Assembly: GCF_900107745.1 (NCBI RefSeq)
Contig: NZ_FNRO01000021.1
Coordinates: 1-64,000 of the forward strand
DNA from: Variovorax sp. YR216
GTDB taxonomy: Bacteria > Pseudomonadota > Gammaproteobacteria > Burkholderiales > Burkholderiaceae_C
Reading direction: 5' to 3'
Length of the DNA: 64,000 nucleotides
Part shown: piece by piece, positions 41,916-51,310 of the stretch
Layout of the letters: every line of letters begins with the position of its first letter
How positions within the stretch are numbered: position 1 is the stretch's first letter
Program-made: the position numbers and the translations under genes
Notes under the pieces: generated by a model
The model's database searches: none
Told to the model about the DNA's origin: nothing
What the model saw: the letters and a program-made list of their open reading frames with translations, nothing else

Positions 41916-43517
41916 ATGGTCAACAGCATCAGGCGGGCACTGCACGCAGCCGGCGTGGTCGTTGCGCTCATGGGGCCGGCGCTGGCGACGGCGCAGCCCG
42001 CGAGGCAGCCCAACATCCTCGTCATCTGGGGCGACGATGTCGGCTGGCAGAACGTGAGTGCCTACGGCATGGGCACCATGGGCTACACCACGCCGAACAT
42101 CGACAGCATCGGCATGGAGGGCATCCGCTTCACCGACCACTATGGCCAGCCCTCATGCACGGCCGGCCGCGCGGCCTTCATCACCGGGCAGTACCCAATC
42201 CGCTCGGGCATGACAACGGTCGGCCAGCCTGGCGACAAGCTCGGCATCCAGGCCGCCTCGCCCAGCCTGGCCGAGGTCTTGAAGAAGGTTGGCTATCGCA
42301 CCGGTCAGTTCGGCAAGAACCACTTGGGCGACAACAACGCCAATCTGCCGACCGTGCATGGCTTCGACGAGTTCTACGGCAACCTCTACCACCTGAACAC
42401 CGAGGAGCAGCACGAGTACCTGGACTACAAGGCATACGCCAACAAGTACCCCGGCGGCCCCAAGGCCTACGCACAAAAATTCGCGACGCGCGGCGTTCTG
42501 CACACGGTCGCGACCGCCCAGGACGATGCAACGGTAGACCCGCGCTTCGGCCGCGTCGGCAGGCAGACCATCGAGGACACCGGGCCGCTCACGATGAAAC
42601 GCATGGAAGATTTCGATGCGGAGGAACTGATCCCCCGGTCGATCGACTTCATGGAGCAATCGAAGAAGGCGGACAAGCCTTTCTTCGTCTGGCTCAACAC
42701 GACCCGCATGCACATGTACACCCACCTCAACGAGAAGTGGCGCTATGCGGCCGCGAAGTACACGCACGAGGGCGACCTGCACGGCAGCGGCATGCTCCAG
42801 CACGATCACGACATCGGTCTGGTGCTCGACTACCTCAAGAAGAGTGGCCTCGACAAGAACACCATCGTCTGGTACTCCACCGACAACGGGCCCGAGCACT
42901 CGTCGTGGCCGGACGGCGCGACCACGCCATTCCGCGGCGAGAAGATGACGACCTACGAGGGCGGCGTGCGCGTGATCTCGATGCTGCGCTGGCCGGTCCT
43001 GGTCAAGCCTGGCCAGATCAAGAACGGCATCCAGGCACATCAGGACATGTTTACGACCTTCGCCGCCGCGGCAGGCGTGCCCGACGTGGCCGAGCAGGTC
43101 AAGCTGGAGAAGAAACAGTACATCGACGGTGTGAACAACCTCGACTACTGGACCGGCAAGTCGCCCGAGAGTGCGCGCAACAGCTTCCTCTACTACATCG
43201 AGAGCAAGCTGACGGCGGTGCGCATGGGCCCGTGGAAGCTGCACTTCTCGACCAAGGAGGACTACTACTCGCCCGTGCAGCCGCTGTTCGCACCGTTGAT
43301 GTTCAACCTGCGCAGCGATCCTTTCGAGAGCTACGCCAGCAAGGACTCGTACGGCCATCTGGTTCAGAAGAATTCATGGATCTCCGGGCCGATGGGCGAG
43401 CTGATCGGTGCGCACCTGAAGACGTTGGCCGAGTATCCGCCGGTGCAGACCGCGAAGTCTTTCGATCGGTCGAACCTCGTGCAGGACTTCCTGCAGAACT
43501 TCAAGCGGCAGCAATGA
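41916..43517 (+). CDS. Periplasmic sulfatase (arylsulfatase family)
   Basis: Hydrolyses a sulfate ester. A signal peptide (IRRALHAAGVVVALMGPALATAQ) precedes NILVIWGDDVGWQN, whose acidic residues bind Ca. Cys81 in SCTAGRAAFITGQYPIRSG is the residue to be turned into formylglycine; the motif is C-x-A-x-R instead of C-x-P-S-R. Further landmarks are GKNHLGD, YSTDNGPEHSSWPDG and FRGEKMTTYEGGVRV. The length is 533 residues. The formylglycine-making enzyme is not in the window. AAGGAGAC precedes the ATG at 41916. The stop overlaps the start of the next gene. Confidence 0.93.
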   Translation: MVNSIRRALHAAGVVVALMGPALATAQPARQPNILVIWGDDVGWQNVSAYGMGTMGYTTPNIDSIGMEGIRFTDHYGQPSCTAGRAAFITGQYPIRSGMTTVGQPGDKLGIQAASPSLAEVLKKVGYRTGQFGKNHLGDNNANLPTVHGFDEFYGNLYHLNTEEQHEYLDYKAYANKYPGGPKAYAQKFATRGVLHTVATAQDDATVDPRFGRVGRQTIEDTGPLTMKRMEDFDAEELIPRSIDFMEQSKKADKPFFVWLNTTRMHMYTHLNEKWRYAAAKYTHEGDLHGSGMLQHDHDIGLVLDYLKKSGLDKNTIVWYSTDNGPEHSSWPDGATTPFRGEKMTTYEGGVRVISMLRWPVLVKPGQIKNGIQAHQDMFTTFAAAAGVPDVAEQVKLEKKQYIDGVNNLDYWTGKSPESARNSFLYYIESKLTAVRMGPWKLHFSTKEDYYSPVQPLFAPLMFNLRSDPFESYASKDSYGHLVQKNSWISGPMGELIGAHLKTLAEYPPVQTAKSFDRSNLVQDFLQNFKRQQ

Positions 43518-45502
43518 TGAACAGGCAACTCACGCCCGTGGCGGCCGCGATCGCATTCGCGCTGGCCTTCCATTCCATCCGCGCCGCGCCGGTCGATGGC
43601 GCATCCGCGTCGTCCGCCAAGGCCGCGAGTGCGGCGACGGCCTCGCGCAACGCCGCGGTGCTCCAGCAGTTGCCATTTGGCGACCGTGCCGATTTCGAAG
43701 CGGCGCGACGCGGCCTGATTGCGCCATTCGAGGGAAAGATCAGGAACGCCAACGGCGAGGTCGTGTGGGACTCGCACGCCTACGACTTCCTGCTCGATGA
43801 CACCGCGCCGGCCACCGTGAATCCGAGCCTCTGGCGGCACGCGCAGCTCAATTCGAACGCCGGCCTTTTCAAGGTGACCGACCGGGTCTACCAGCTCCGC
43901 GGCATGGACCTCGCCAACATGACGGTGATCGAGGGCGACCGCGGGTTGATCGTCATCGATCCGCTGATGAGCACCGAGACGGCGCGCGCCGCGCTCGCGT
44001 TGTACCGGAAGTACCGTCCGGCCGCACCAGTGGTCGCCGTGATCTACACGCACAGCCACGTCGATCACTTCGGCGGCGTGCGCGGTGTGGTCGACGAAGC
44101 CGACGTGAAGGCCGGCAAGGTGAAGATCTACGCGCCCGCAGGCTTCCTGGGGCATGCGATCAGCGAGAACCTGTTCGCCGGCACCGCCATGTTCCGCCGC
44201 GGCATGTATCAGGGCGGCTCGACTCTGCCGCGCGGCGCACTTGGCCAGATCGACGCGGGGCTTGGCAAGGGTGCGCCGCGCAGTGCGACGATCACCTTGA
44301 TCCCGCCGACGAACCTCATCGCGAAGGACTTCGAGACGCATGTCGTCGACGGCGTGCGCATCGAGTTCCAGCTCACTCCGGACACCGAGGCGCCTTCGGA
44401 GATGAACCTCTACCTGCCCACGCTGCGGGCCCTGTGCATGGCCGAGAACGTAGCGCGGACGATGCACAACGTTCTCACGCCGCGCGGCGCGCTGGTGCGC
44501 GATGCCAAGGGCTGGTCGCGCTACCTCGACGACAGTCTGGTGCGCTATGGCGACAAGGCCGAGGTGCTGTTCGCGCAGCACGGCTGGCCCACCTGGGGAG
44601 GGGAGGGCATCCGCACGCTGTTGGCCGATCAGCGCGACATGTACGCGTTCATCAACGACCGCACGCTGCACCTGATGAACAAGGGGCTGACGCCGAACGA
44701 AATCGCCGAGGCGATCCAGAAGCTGCCGGGCGAGCTGGACAAGAAGTGGTACGCCCGCGGCTATTACGGCGTGCTCAGCTTCAATGTGCGAGCGGTCTAC
44801 CAGCGCTATCTGGGCTTCTACGACGCCAACCCGGCCAACCTGGACCCGTTGCCGCCCGTCGATTCGGCCAGGCGCTACGTCGCCGCGATGGGCGGGTCGG
44901 CATCGGTGCTCGCGCTGGTGCGCGACGCCATCGCCAAGGGCGATTACCGCTGGGCGGCGCAGATCGGCAATCACCTCGTCTTTGCCGAGCCTGACAACAA
45001 GGAAGCGCGCGAGGCGCAGGCCGAAGCGCTCGAGCAGCTCGCCTACCAGAGCGAGGCGGCCACCTGGCGCAACATGTACCTCTCGGGCGCCAGCGACCTG
45101 CGGCAAGGCGTGCCGGAACTGGCGACACGCGCGACCGAAGACCTCGTCAAGGCCGCGACGCCGGCGATGTTCTTCGACTTCCTGGCGGTGCGGCTCGACA
45201 CCGAGAAGGCACAGGGACACGACATGACGCTCAACTGGCGCTTCGACGATGTCCACCAGTCGTTCGCGCTGACCTTGCGCAATGGCGTGCTCACGCAACG
45301 CGAGGGCACGCAGCACGCGAAGTCCGACGTCTCGGTGCGCATGAACAAGTCCGTGCTCGACCGCATCAGCCTGCGGCAGCTCGACTTCGCTACTGCGCTC
45401 AGGCAGGGCGACATCCGCGTCGAAGGCAATGCCGGCAAGCTGACCGAACTGCTCGGCATGCTGTCCACCTTCAAGCCGGCTTTCAACATCGTCACGCCCT
45501 GA
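43514..45502 (+). CDS. SdsA1-like alkyl sulfatase (metallo-beta-lactamase fold)
   Basis: Zn-dependent secondary/primary alkyl sulfatase of 662 residues, exported (signal peptide RQLTPVAAAIAFALAFHSIRA). The metal motif HxHxDH is present as THSHVDHFGG near residues 180-185. The middle shows FQLTPDTEAPSEMNLYLP and AENVARTMHN. The C-terminal 120 residues (MTLNWRFDDVHQSFALTLRN onward) form the SCP2-like domain seen in SdsA1, which helps bind hydrophobic chains. Two ATGs (43514, 43517) overlap the sulfatase stop, so translation is coupled. With its neighbour it gives the cluster two chemically different sulfatases. Confidence 0.93.
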   Translation: MMNRQLTPVAAAIAFALAFHSIRAAPVDGASASSAKAASAATASRNAAVLQQLPFGDRADFEAARRGLIAPFEGKIRNANGEVVWDSHAYDFLLDDTAPATVNPSLWRHAQLNSNAGLFKVTDRVYQLRGMDLANMTVIEGDRGLIVIDPLMSTETARAALALYRKYRPAAPVVAVIYTHSHVDHFGGVRGVVDEADVKAGKVKIYAPAGFLGHAISENLFAGTAMFRRGMYQGGSTLPRGALGQIDAGLGKGAPRSATITLIPPTNLIAKDFETHVVDGVRIEFQLTPDTEAPSEMNLYLPTLRALCMAENVARTMHNVLTPRGALVRDAKGWSRYLDDSLVRYGDKAEVLFAQHGWPTWGGEGIRTLLADQRDMYAFINDRTLHLMNKGLTPNEIAEAIQKLPGELDKKWYARGYYGVLSFNVRAVYQRYLGFYDANPANLDPLPPVDSARRYVAAMGGSASVLALVRDAIAKGDYRWAAQIGNHLVFAEPDNKEAREAQAEALEQLAYQSEAATWRNMYLSGASDLRQGVPELATRATEDLVKAATPAMFFDFLAVRLDTEKAQGHDMTLNWRFDDVHQSFALTLRNGVLTQREGTQHAKSDVSVRMNKSVLDRISLRQLDFATALRQGDIRVEGNAGKLTELLGMLSTFKPAFNIVTP

Positions 45503-45523
45503 GCCCTTCCTGACGAGGCGCGC

Positions 45524-47926
45524 TCAGTTCACTGCGCGTGCCTGCGGGAACGTCCACCGGCCGTCGAGGATCTCCGCGCGCGGACGGTACAGCCGCACCA
45601 GGTAGTTCCATCGCGGCGTGAGCGGCAGGCAGTTTGCGACCACGCCATCGCAGCCGCCGAACTGCACCGCCACGGAGCCGTCCTCGCCCTTTGCCGCGGT
45701 GATGCTGTTGATCGTGTAGGCGTCGAGTCTGTTCGGCTCGAAGTAGCCCTGCGCGTTGTAGACGCTGATCGACCAGAACGCATCGACCGGCACGTCCTTG
45801 ACCACCAGCCGGTGGACGGTGCTGCCGTCGTTGCGTGCCGGCGCGACGCTTAGGTAGGTGGCGTCCTTCTCCGGATTGCCGCCCCAGGCCGTCGCCGAGG
45901 CGATCAGGTGGCGAATGGGATCGACCTGATTGCGCAGGCCGAAGCTGCGCTTCAGGTCCGGCACGGTCGAGCCGAGTGCGAGCAACGCGTCGCGGACTTT
46001 CTTCTGGCTCACCGGGTCCCAGTTGGGCAGCTCGAAACTCCCCTTGGCCGCCTGGCGTGACACGATGGCGTCCTGCAGCGCGTGGGCCTGCCTGAGGTCC
46101 TCGGGGTCGGAGGGGTCAACGAGCGTGCGGATGCCGATCAGCACATAGCGCGTGCCGACCGATTCGCGGCTGAAGGTATAGGTGCCCGCCTGGTAGATCA
46201 CCCGGGGGGTGTAATGGTCCTCGTTGAAAGACTGCATCGACATGAAGCGCTTGCCCGCATCGGGCAAGGTCACGGTGACCGCGCCAGCGTCGAGATCGAA
46301 GACCGCGTTGGAATAGAGCGTGTCGCGGTTCATCCGCACCACGAGCTGGCGATCGACGGATGCGAGCGCGCGGTTATGGCGGAACTGGCCGAAGCCCCCG
46401 TTCCGCGCGACGTTGGTGAAGTACCAGTGCGACTCTGCGCGCGTGAAGTTCTCGACGGTCACCGGCACGGTCGCGGCGGTCGTTGGCTCGGCACGTTCGA
46501 TCTCCGGCTTCTTCCATCGCCCGCTCGTGATCTCCGGCTTCGGCCAGAACAACCGCAAGGCCATCAGGAAAGGCCCCTCCGGCGCGGGAAGCCAGTTCGA
46601 TTCCTTGTCCTTGCCCGGTGATTCGCGCTGGATGTAGAGCGTGAGCCCGCCATCGGCATCGCGCTGCAGCTGCGGCAGCATCGGCGAGTTGACGAGGTAG
46701 CGGTCGATCGGATTGGCGACCAACAGGCGCGCGGGAAGTCGGTACATCGTGAGCGACCAGAAGGCATTCACGGGTGGAAGTTGATCGGCCTTGAAGCGCA
46801 GCACATACCGGTTCGCGCCATCGAGCCTCTGGCCGGTGGCATCGGCGTAGTAGCCCTGGTAGACCGCCTCTTCCTTCGAGTTGCCATAGATGCCGGCCAC
46901 GGTGCCGCGCATCCGGTGGAGATAGTTGTTCCCGAGTTGCTCGCGGCTGCCGAGAAGCTCGCCGCTACCGAGTTGTCCTGCGGCGGCCAGCTTCTCCAGC
47001 TTTGCCTGCTCGGCCCACGCGTCGGCAACGCCGTCCTGCACAGCCTGTCGCAGTTCGGGCGACAGCGCCTGGGCGTCGAAGGCGAGCCCAGCGCCGATGC
47101 CGAGCCGGGCAAAGCGCTGCATCAGCTCGCGTTCGGAAGGGTGAGTCGGGCAGAAGCGCAGAACGAAATTCAGCACGTCGAAGAATTCGAGCGAGCTGCG
47201 CTCCTGCTCGATGGTGAGTGGCTTGATGAAATCGATCCTGGCGGCAGCTGCCGGCGCGGGCGTCCCGAGGTACGCAGACAGGGGTTGCACCTTGTAGCCG
47301 GCCTGCACTTTCCTGACGTTCTCGATGTCGGCTGGGCCCGAGAGCTGCGTGCGGTAGAACACGAAAGCGAATTCGGTCTCGGACCGGATCACGTCCTTGA
47401 TCCCAGCGGGCTTGGTGCCGTTCCAGCCCGGCCCTGCGAGCAGGTAGTTGCCGGCTTCATTGCCCGTGGCGCGGCTGCCGACATAGGCGAAGTTGTGGGT
47501 GTAGGCGTCGATGAACTGCGCGCCGTAGTAGCGCTTGCCCTCGACAGCCGGCATGGTCAGCACCAGCGGCTCGGCGCGCAGGTCGGCACCGACGTAGGAG
47601 TAGGGCGTGTCCGAGTTGGGCGTCTGGATCGCCTTGTCCTCGGGCGTGAAGACTCTCGCTTCGTTCCGGATCGTGTTCCACGGCGCCTTGAATTCGGCGT
47701 TCTCGCGGTCGACGAAGAACGCGTGCTGGATGCGGTAATGGTCGACCAGCGAATAGCCGTAGACGTACGCCTCCTTCGCGATGGCCCTTGCCTCGGCAGG
47801 CGTGAGGTCCTTCGCCGGGGCTGCCGAAGCCACGCCGCATGCGCCGATGGCGACTGCGCCGAGCGCCGCCACCTCAATCAATCGGCGCGCCCAACGCAGG
47901 CCGATGTTTCTGAGTCGTCCTTCCAC
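45524..47926 (-). CDS. Fused double DUF1254/DUF1214 exported protein
   Basis: An 800-residue protein. After a signal peptide (LIEVAALGAVAIGACGVASA) the first half, to about residue 460, matches the separate protein at 7392-8822 (AEARAIAKEAYVYGYSLVDH, QTPNSDTPYSYVGADLRAEP, KESNWLPAPEGPFLMALRLF). The second half, from about 475, matches the protein at 6317-7363 (VENFTRAESHWYF, MNRDTLYSNAVFDLDAG, WGGNPEKDATYL, VQFGGCDG). The internal half has no second signal peptide. The fusion implies that the two separate proteins work as one complex. GTG start at 47926 with AGGAGA 5 bp upstream. It is convergent with the alkyl sulfatase and divergent from DUF1302 copy 2. Confidence 0.9.
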   Translation of the reverse strand: MEGRLRNIGLRWARRLIEVAALGAVAIGACGVASAAPAKDLTPAEARAIAKEAYVYGYSLVDHYRIQHAFFVDRENAEFKAPWNTIRNEARVFTPEDKAIQTPNSDTPYSYVGADLRAEPLVLTMPAVEGKRYYGAQFIDAYTHNFAYVGSRATGNEAGNYLLAGPGWNGTKPAGIKDVIRSETEFAFVFYRTQLSGPADIENVRKVQAGYKVQPLSAYLGTPAPAAAARIDFIKPLTIEQERSSLEFFDVLNFVLRFCPTHPSERELMQRFARLGIGAGLAFDAQALSPELRQAVQDGVADAWAEQAKLEKLAAAGQLGSGELLGSREQLGNNYLHRMRGTVAGIYGNSKEEAVYQGYYADATGQRLDGANRYVLRFKADQLPPVNAFWSLTMYRLPARLLVANPIDRYLVNSPMLPQLQRDADGGLTLYIQRESPGKDKESNWLPAPEGPFLMALRLFWPKPEITSGRWKKPEIERAEPTTAATVPVTVENFTRAESHWYFTNVARNGGFGQFRHNRALASVDRQLVVRMNRDTLYSNAVFDLDAGAVTVTLPDAGKRFMSMQSFNEDHYTPRVIYQAGTYTFSRESVGTRYVLIGIRTLVDPSDPEDLRQAHALQDAIVSRQAAKGSFELPNWDPVSQKKVRDALLALGSTVPDLKRSFGLRNQVDPIRHLIASATAWGGNPEKDATYLSVAPARNDGSTVHRLVVKDVPVDAFWSISVYNAQGYFEPNRLDAYTINSITAAKGEDGSVAVQFGGCDGVVANCLPLTPRWNYLVRLYRPRAEILDGRWTFPQARAVN

Positions 47927-47991
47927 TGTGTCTCCTGTCTTTCCGTTAGGGATTGCCGCGTCGCAGCCGCGTTCGAGCTGCGCGCCATGTG

Positions 47992-48044
47992 AGCGTAGGG
48001 ACGCGATCGCGAACCACGTCCCCCCCTCTTTGGACGGGTGAGGG
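47992..48044 (-). promoter_or_regulatory. Site M: inverted-repeat operator plus -10, facing the fused DUF1254 gene
   Basis: Repeat at 48020-48044 (arms CCCCCCCTC and GGGTGAGGG, slightly longer centre), then 22 bp to TACGCT on the minus strand (47992-47997), the same hexamer as site L. The start codon at 47926 is 93 bp away, so the leader would be longer than elsewhere. Confidence 0.5.
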
Positions 48045-48065
48045 AAAAGCCGGATGCGGTTATCC

Positions 48066-48114
48066 CGCCTCTCAAGAAAGGGGGGGATGCGCCGGGTGCA
48101 CTGCGCCTTAACTT
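48066..48114 (+). promoter_or_regulatory. Site N: inverted-repeat operator plus -10, facing the second transport module
   Basis: Degenerate repeat at 48066-48086 (arms CGCCTCTC and AAAGGGGGGG), then 22 bp to TAACTT (48109-48114), the same hexamer as site I. The ATG at 48153 is 66 bp from the repeat. Confidence 0.52.
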
Positions 48115-48152
48115 TGCGCGGCTCAAGAAACCATCACAGGAGAAGAATCAGC

Positions 48153-49808
48153 ATGACGAAACACCCGGGAATTCGCCGGCAGGCGCTCAGTGCGGCGGCC
48201 CTGGCTTTGTGCGCAGGCACGTGGATGAGCGCGCACGCGTTCGAGTTCGACACCGGCAACGACGATCTGCAGGTACGGTGGGACAACACCGTGCGCTACA
48301 ACTTCGGGCATCGCGTGCAGGGCCAGGATCCGGTGATCCTGAAGAACCTCAACGCCGACGACGGCGACCGCAACTTCGGCAACCACAGCACCGTCAACAA
48401 CCGGGTTGACCTGCTCAGCGAATTCGACGTGGTCTACCAGCGGAAATTCGGTGCACGCGTGAGCGGCGCCGGCTGGTACGACAACGCCTACTCGGGCAGC
48501 TTCGACAACACGAGCCTTGCGACTTCCAACCACGTGGTCAACGGCCAGCCGGCGCTGGGGCTGAGCAATTACACCGATCGCTACTACAAGGGCCCCTCGG
48601 GCGAGGTGCTCGATGCCTTTGTCTTCGGCGGTTTCGACATTGGCAACATGCCCTTGAGCCTGCGCGTGGGCCGCCATACGGTGAACTGGGGCGAGGCTTT
48701 GCTCGGCGGTGGAGCCATCCACGGCATTACCTACGGGCAGGCGCCGCTGGACCTGGCCAAGTCCTTTGCCAGCCCCGGCATCGAAGCCAAGGAACTCTAT
48801 CGACCGCTGAACCAGATCAGCAGCACGCTGCAGGCGACGCCCGAACTGTCGTTCGCGGCGCAGTACTTCCTTCAGTGGGATGCGAGCCGCTTCCCCGAAA
48901 CCGGCAGCTACCTGGGCTTCAACGATGCACTGCAGAACGGCGGCGAATCGCTGCTGCTGGCACCGGGCGTGCGAGCGTTCCGCGGCTCGGACCTGACGCC
49001 GAAGAACAGCGGCGACTGGGGCCTGATGTCGCGCTGGAGCCCGCAATGGCTGGACGGCACTGTGGGTGCCTACGTGCGCAACTTCTCCGACAAGCTGCCG
49101 CAGCTCGTCGTGAAGGCCGCCGCCCCGCGCCAGTACTTCCTGACGTACGGCGACGAAATCGACATGTACGGCCTCAGCCTGGCCAAGCAGATCGCCGGCG
49201 TGAGCATCGGCGCCGACCTGAATTACCGCAAGAACATGCCGCTCAACAGCGACGTGGTGCAGATTAACTCGCTGTCGCAACTGCCCGCGGCGGGCGACCT
49301 GCTGGGCGCGCGGGGCAACACGCTGCACGGTGTATTGAATGCGATCGGTTCGGTGCCCTCGACGCCACTTTTCAATAGCGCCTCGTGGTCGACTGAATTG
49401 ACTTGGAACCGCTGGACCTCGGTCACGCAAGGTGCCCAGTACTTCAAGGGCCGCGACAGCTACACGGCGATCGACAAGGTCAGCAAGGACTATTTTGGCC
49501 TCGCGCTGAACTTCACGCCGACCTGGTACCAGGTGTTCCCGGGCGCCGACCTCTCGATGCCGCTGAGCTACTCGGTCGGCCTGAGCGGCAACTCCGCGGT
49601 GGCCTCGGGCGGCAACAAGAACGCCGGCAGCTTCGCGGTGGGCCTGGGGCTGGACCTGTACAGCAAGTACCGCTTCGACCTCAAGTACATCGGCTACTTC
49701 GGCGACTACACGCTCGCTGCCAACGGCGCCATCGCGGTCGCCAACGGCACCTTCACCTACCTGCGCGATCGCGGCGCAGTTTTCCTGACCTTCAAGACCA
49801 CGCTTTGA
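48153..49808 (+). CDS. DUF1302 outer-membrane protein, copy 2
   Basis: A 551-residue exported barrel-type protein (signal peptide RRQALSAAALALCAGTWMSAHA before FEFDTGNDDLQVRWDNTVRY), paralogous to 29637-31316 over its full length. Shared landmarks are NNRVDLLSEFDVVYQ, GRHTVNWGEALLGGGAIHG, WGLMSRWSPQWLDGT and YSKYRFDLKYIGYFGDY. It ends in hydrophobic strands (FLTFKTTL). CAGGAGAAG upstream supports the ATG at 48153. Here the module has its own promoter-like site N, whereas copy 1 follows the MaoC/SDR genes without one. Confidence 0.88.
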   Translation: MTKHPGIRRQALSAAALALCAGTWMSAHAFEFDTGNDDLQVRWDNTVRYNFGHRVQGQDPVILKNLNADDGDRNFGNHSTVNNRVDLLSEFDVVYQRKFGARVSGAGWYDNAYSGSFDNTSLATSNHVVNGQPALGLSNYTDRYYKGPSGEVLDAFVFGGFDIGNMPLSLRVGRHTVNWGEALLGGGAIHGITYGQAPLDLAKSFASPGIEAKELYRPLNQISSTLQATPELSFAAQYFLQWDASRFPETGSYLGFNDALQNGGESLLLAPGVRAFRGSDLTPKNSGDWGLMSRWSPQWLDGTVGAYVRNFSDKLPQLVVKAAAPRQYFLTYGDEIDMYGLSLAKQIAGVSIGADLNYRKNMPLNSDVVQINSLSQLPAAGDLLGARGNTLHGVLNAIGSVPSTPLFNSASWSTELTWNRWTSVTQGAQYFKGRDSYTAIDKVSKDYFGLALNFTPTWYQVFPGADLSMPLSYSVGLSGNSAVASGGNKNAGSFAVGLGLDLYSKYRFDLKYIGYFGDYTLAANGAIAVANGTFTYLRDRGAVFLTFKTTL

Positions 49809-49825
49809 GCGGAGACAAGACCATC

Positions 49826-51175
49826 ATGAACAAGACAGCAGCAACCCTGCTTTGCGCCGGCGCATTGGCCGCGTATGCGGGAACCATCCAGGCCGCGGTG
49901 TCGGCCGACGAGGCGAAGAAGCTCGGCGCCGAGCTCACCGCCGTCGGTGCCGAGAAGGCCGGCAACAAGGAAGGGACCATCCCCGAATACACCGGCGGCC
50001 TCACCACGCCGCCCGCAGGCTTCGACAAGTCGAAGAACGTGCGGATCGATCCCTTCGCGAGCGAGAAGCCCCTGTACTCGATCGATGCGAAGAACATGGA
50101 CAAGTACGCCGACAAGCTCAGCGAAGGCACCAAGGCGCTGATGAAGGCCAATGCGGACTACCGCATCGATGTCTACCCGACGCACCGCACCGCGGCCTAT
50201 CCGAAGTTCGTGCTCGACAACACGTTGAAGAACGCGACGCGCGCTAAGCTCGATGCCAAGGGCGACCTGGAAGGCGCCCGCGCCGGCATCCCGTTCCCAA
50301 TCCCCAAGAGCGGCGTGGAGGCGATGCAGAACTTCGTCGCGCGCTATCACGGCATGACCTTCCTGGTGCCGAAGTTCAGCGCCTACAACTCCGACAGCGC
50401 GGGCAAGGTCACGCTGGCTTCGCAGGGCGCCTACCTGCAGGAAAGCGTCTATTACGACGAAGCGAAGACCGAGCTCACCCTGCTCAACCGCGTGCGCACC
50501 GACTACACCGGCCCGGCCCGGCGTGCCGGCGAGGCCATCATGGTGGTGGACGCCATTGACAGCGAGCGCGGACGCCGCGCATGGCAGTACCTGCCGGGCC
50601 AGCGCCGCGTGCGCCTGGCGCCCGACCTCGCCTACGACACCCCGAACCCGTCGACCGCCGGCATGGCCACCTATGACGACGTGAACCTGTTCAACGGGCG
50701 CATGGACCGCTTCGACTTCAAGCTGGTGGGCAAGAAGGAGGTCTACGTTCCCTACAACACCTACCGCTTCACCTACAACGACAAGCCCGAAGAGGTGTTC
50801 CAGGCCAAGTCGATCAACCCCTCGGTCGTGCGCTGGGAGCTGCACCGCGTGTGGGTCGTCGATGCGACCTTGAAGGAAGGCAAGCGCCATGTCTATTCGC
50901 GCCGCACCTTCTACCTGGACGAGGACAGCTGGGCTGCGCTCGCCAGCGACCAGTACGACGGGCGCAACCAGTTGTGGCGCGCGGGCTTCGCGTACCTGAC
51001 CCAGTCGTACGACATGCCGGTGCCCACCACGCTGACGGCCGGCCACTACGACCTCATCGCCGGCACCTACTACATGAACATCTGGCCGGGCACCGGCGGC
51101 GTGAAGCTGTCCGACACCCATCTGCCGGACGCGTCCTGGACCGGCGACGCCCTCGCGAGCCAGGGCGTGCGCTGA
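49826..51175 (+). CDS. DUF1329 periplasmic/outer-membrane-associated protein, copy 2
   Basis: A 449-residue exported protein (signal peptide ATLLCAGALAAYAGTIQA) collinear with 31333-32688. It shows AVSADEAKKLGAELTAVGAE, YTGGLTTPPAGFDKSK, PGQRRVRLAPDLAYDTPN, LVGKKEVYVPYNTYRF and YSRRTFYLDEDSWAALASDQ. The start is 17 bp after the DUF1302 stop, the same tight spacing as in copy 1. The 135-bp gap downstream contains a possible short stem (CGCATC/GATGCG) but no hairpin as strong as that after copy 1. Confidence 0.88.
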   Translation: MNKTAATLLCAGALAAYAGTIQAAVSADEAKKLGAELTAVGAEKAGNKEGTIPEYTGGLTTPPAGFDKSKNVRIDPFASEKPLYSIDAKNMDKYADKLSEGTKALMKANADYRIDVYPTHRTAAYPKFVLDNTLKNATRAKLDAKGDLEGARAGIPFPIPKSGVEAMQNFVARYHGMTFLVPKFSAYNSDSAGKVTLASQGAYLQESVYYDEAKTELTLLNRVRTDYTGPARRAGEAIMVVDAIDSERGRRAWQYLPGQRRVRLAPDLAYDTPNPSTAGMATYDDVNLFNGRMDRFDFKLVGKKEVYVPYNTYRFTYNDKPEEVFQAKSINPSVVRWELHRVWVVDATLKEGKRHVYSRRTFYLDEDSWAALASDQYDGRNQLWRAGFAYLTQSYDMPVPTTLTAGHYDLIAGTYYMNIWPGTGGVKLSDTHLPDASWTGDALASQGVR

Positions 51176-51310
51176 CCTGAAACCTCACCCACGCATCCGT
51201 GCGCGCGATGCGCCGCGGGCGCGGCCACCACGGCTGCCGATGCAGTGGCGGGCCGGCGCCCGCGCATGCGCGTTTGCGCGCTTCCGATGCCCGTGCAAGA
51301 AAGGCCCATC

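Noticed and set aside
41816..43513. Upstream extension of the alkyl sulfatase frame
   Set aside because: The frame continues through the sulfatase gene in another phase and is low-complexity Arg/Gly-rich. The signal peptide begins at the overlapping ATG at 43514.
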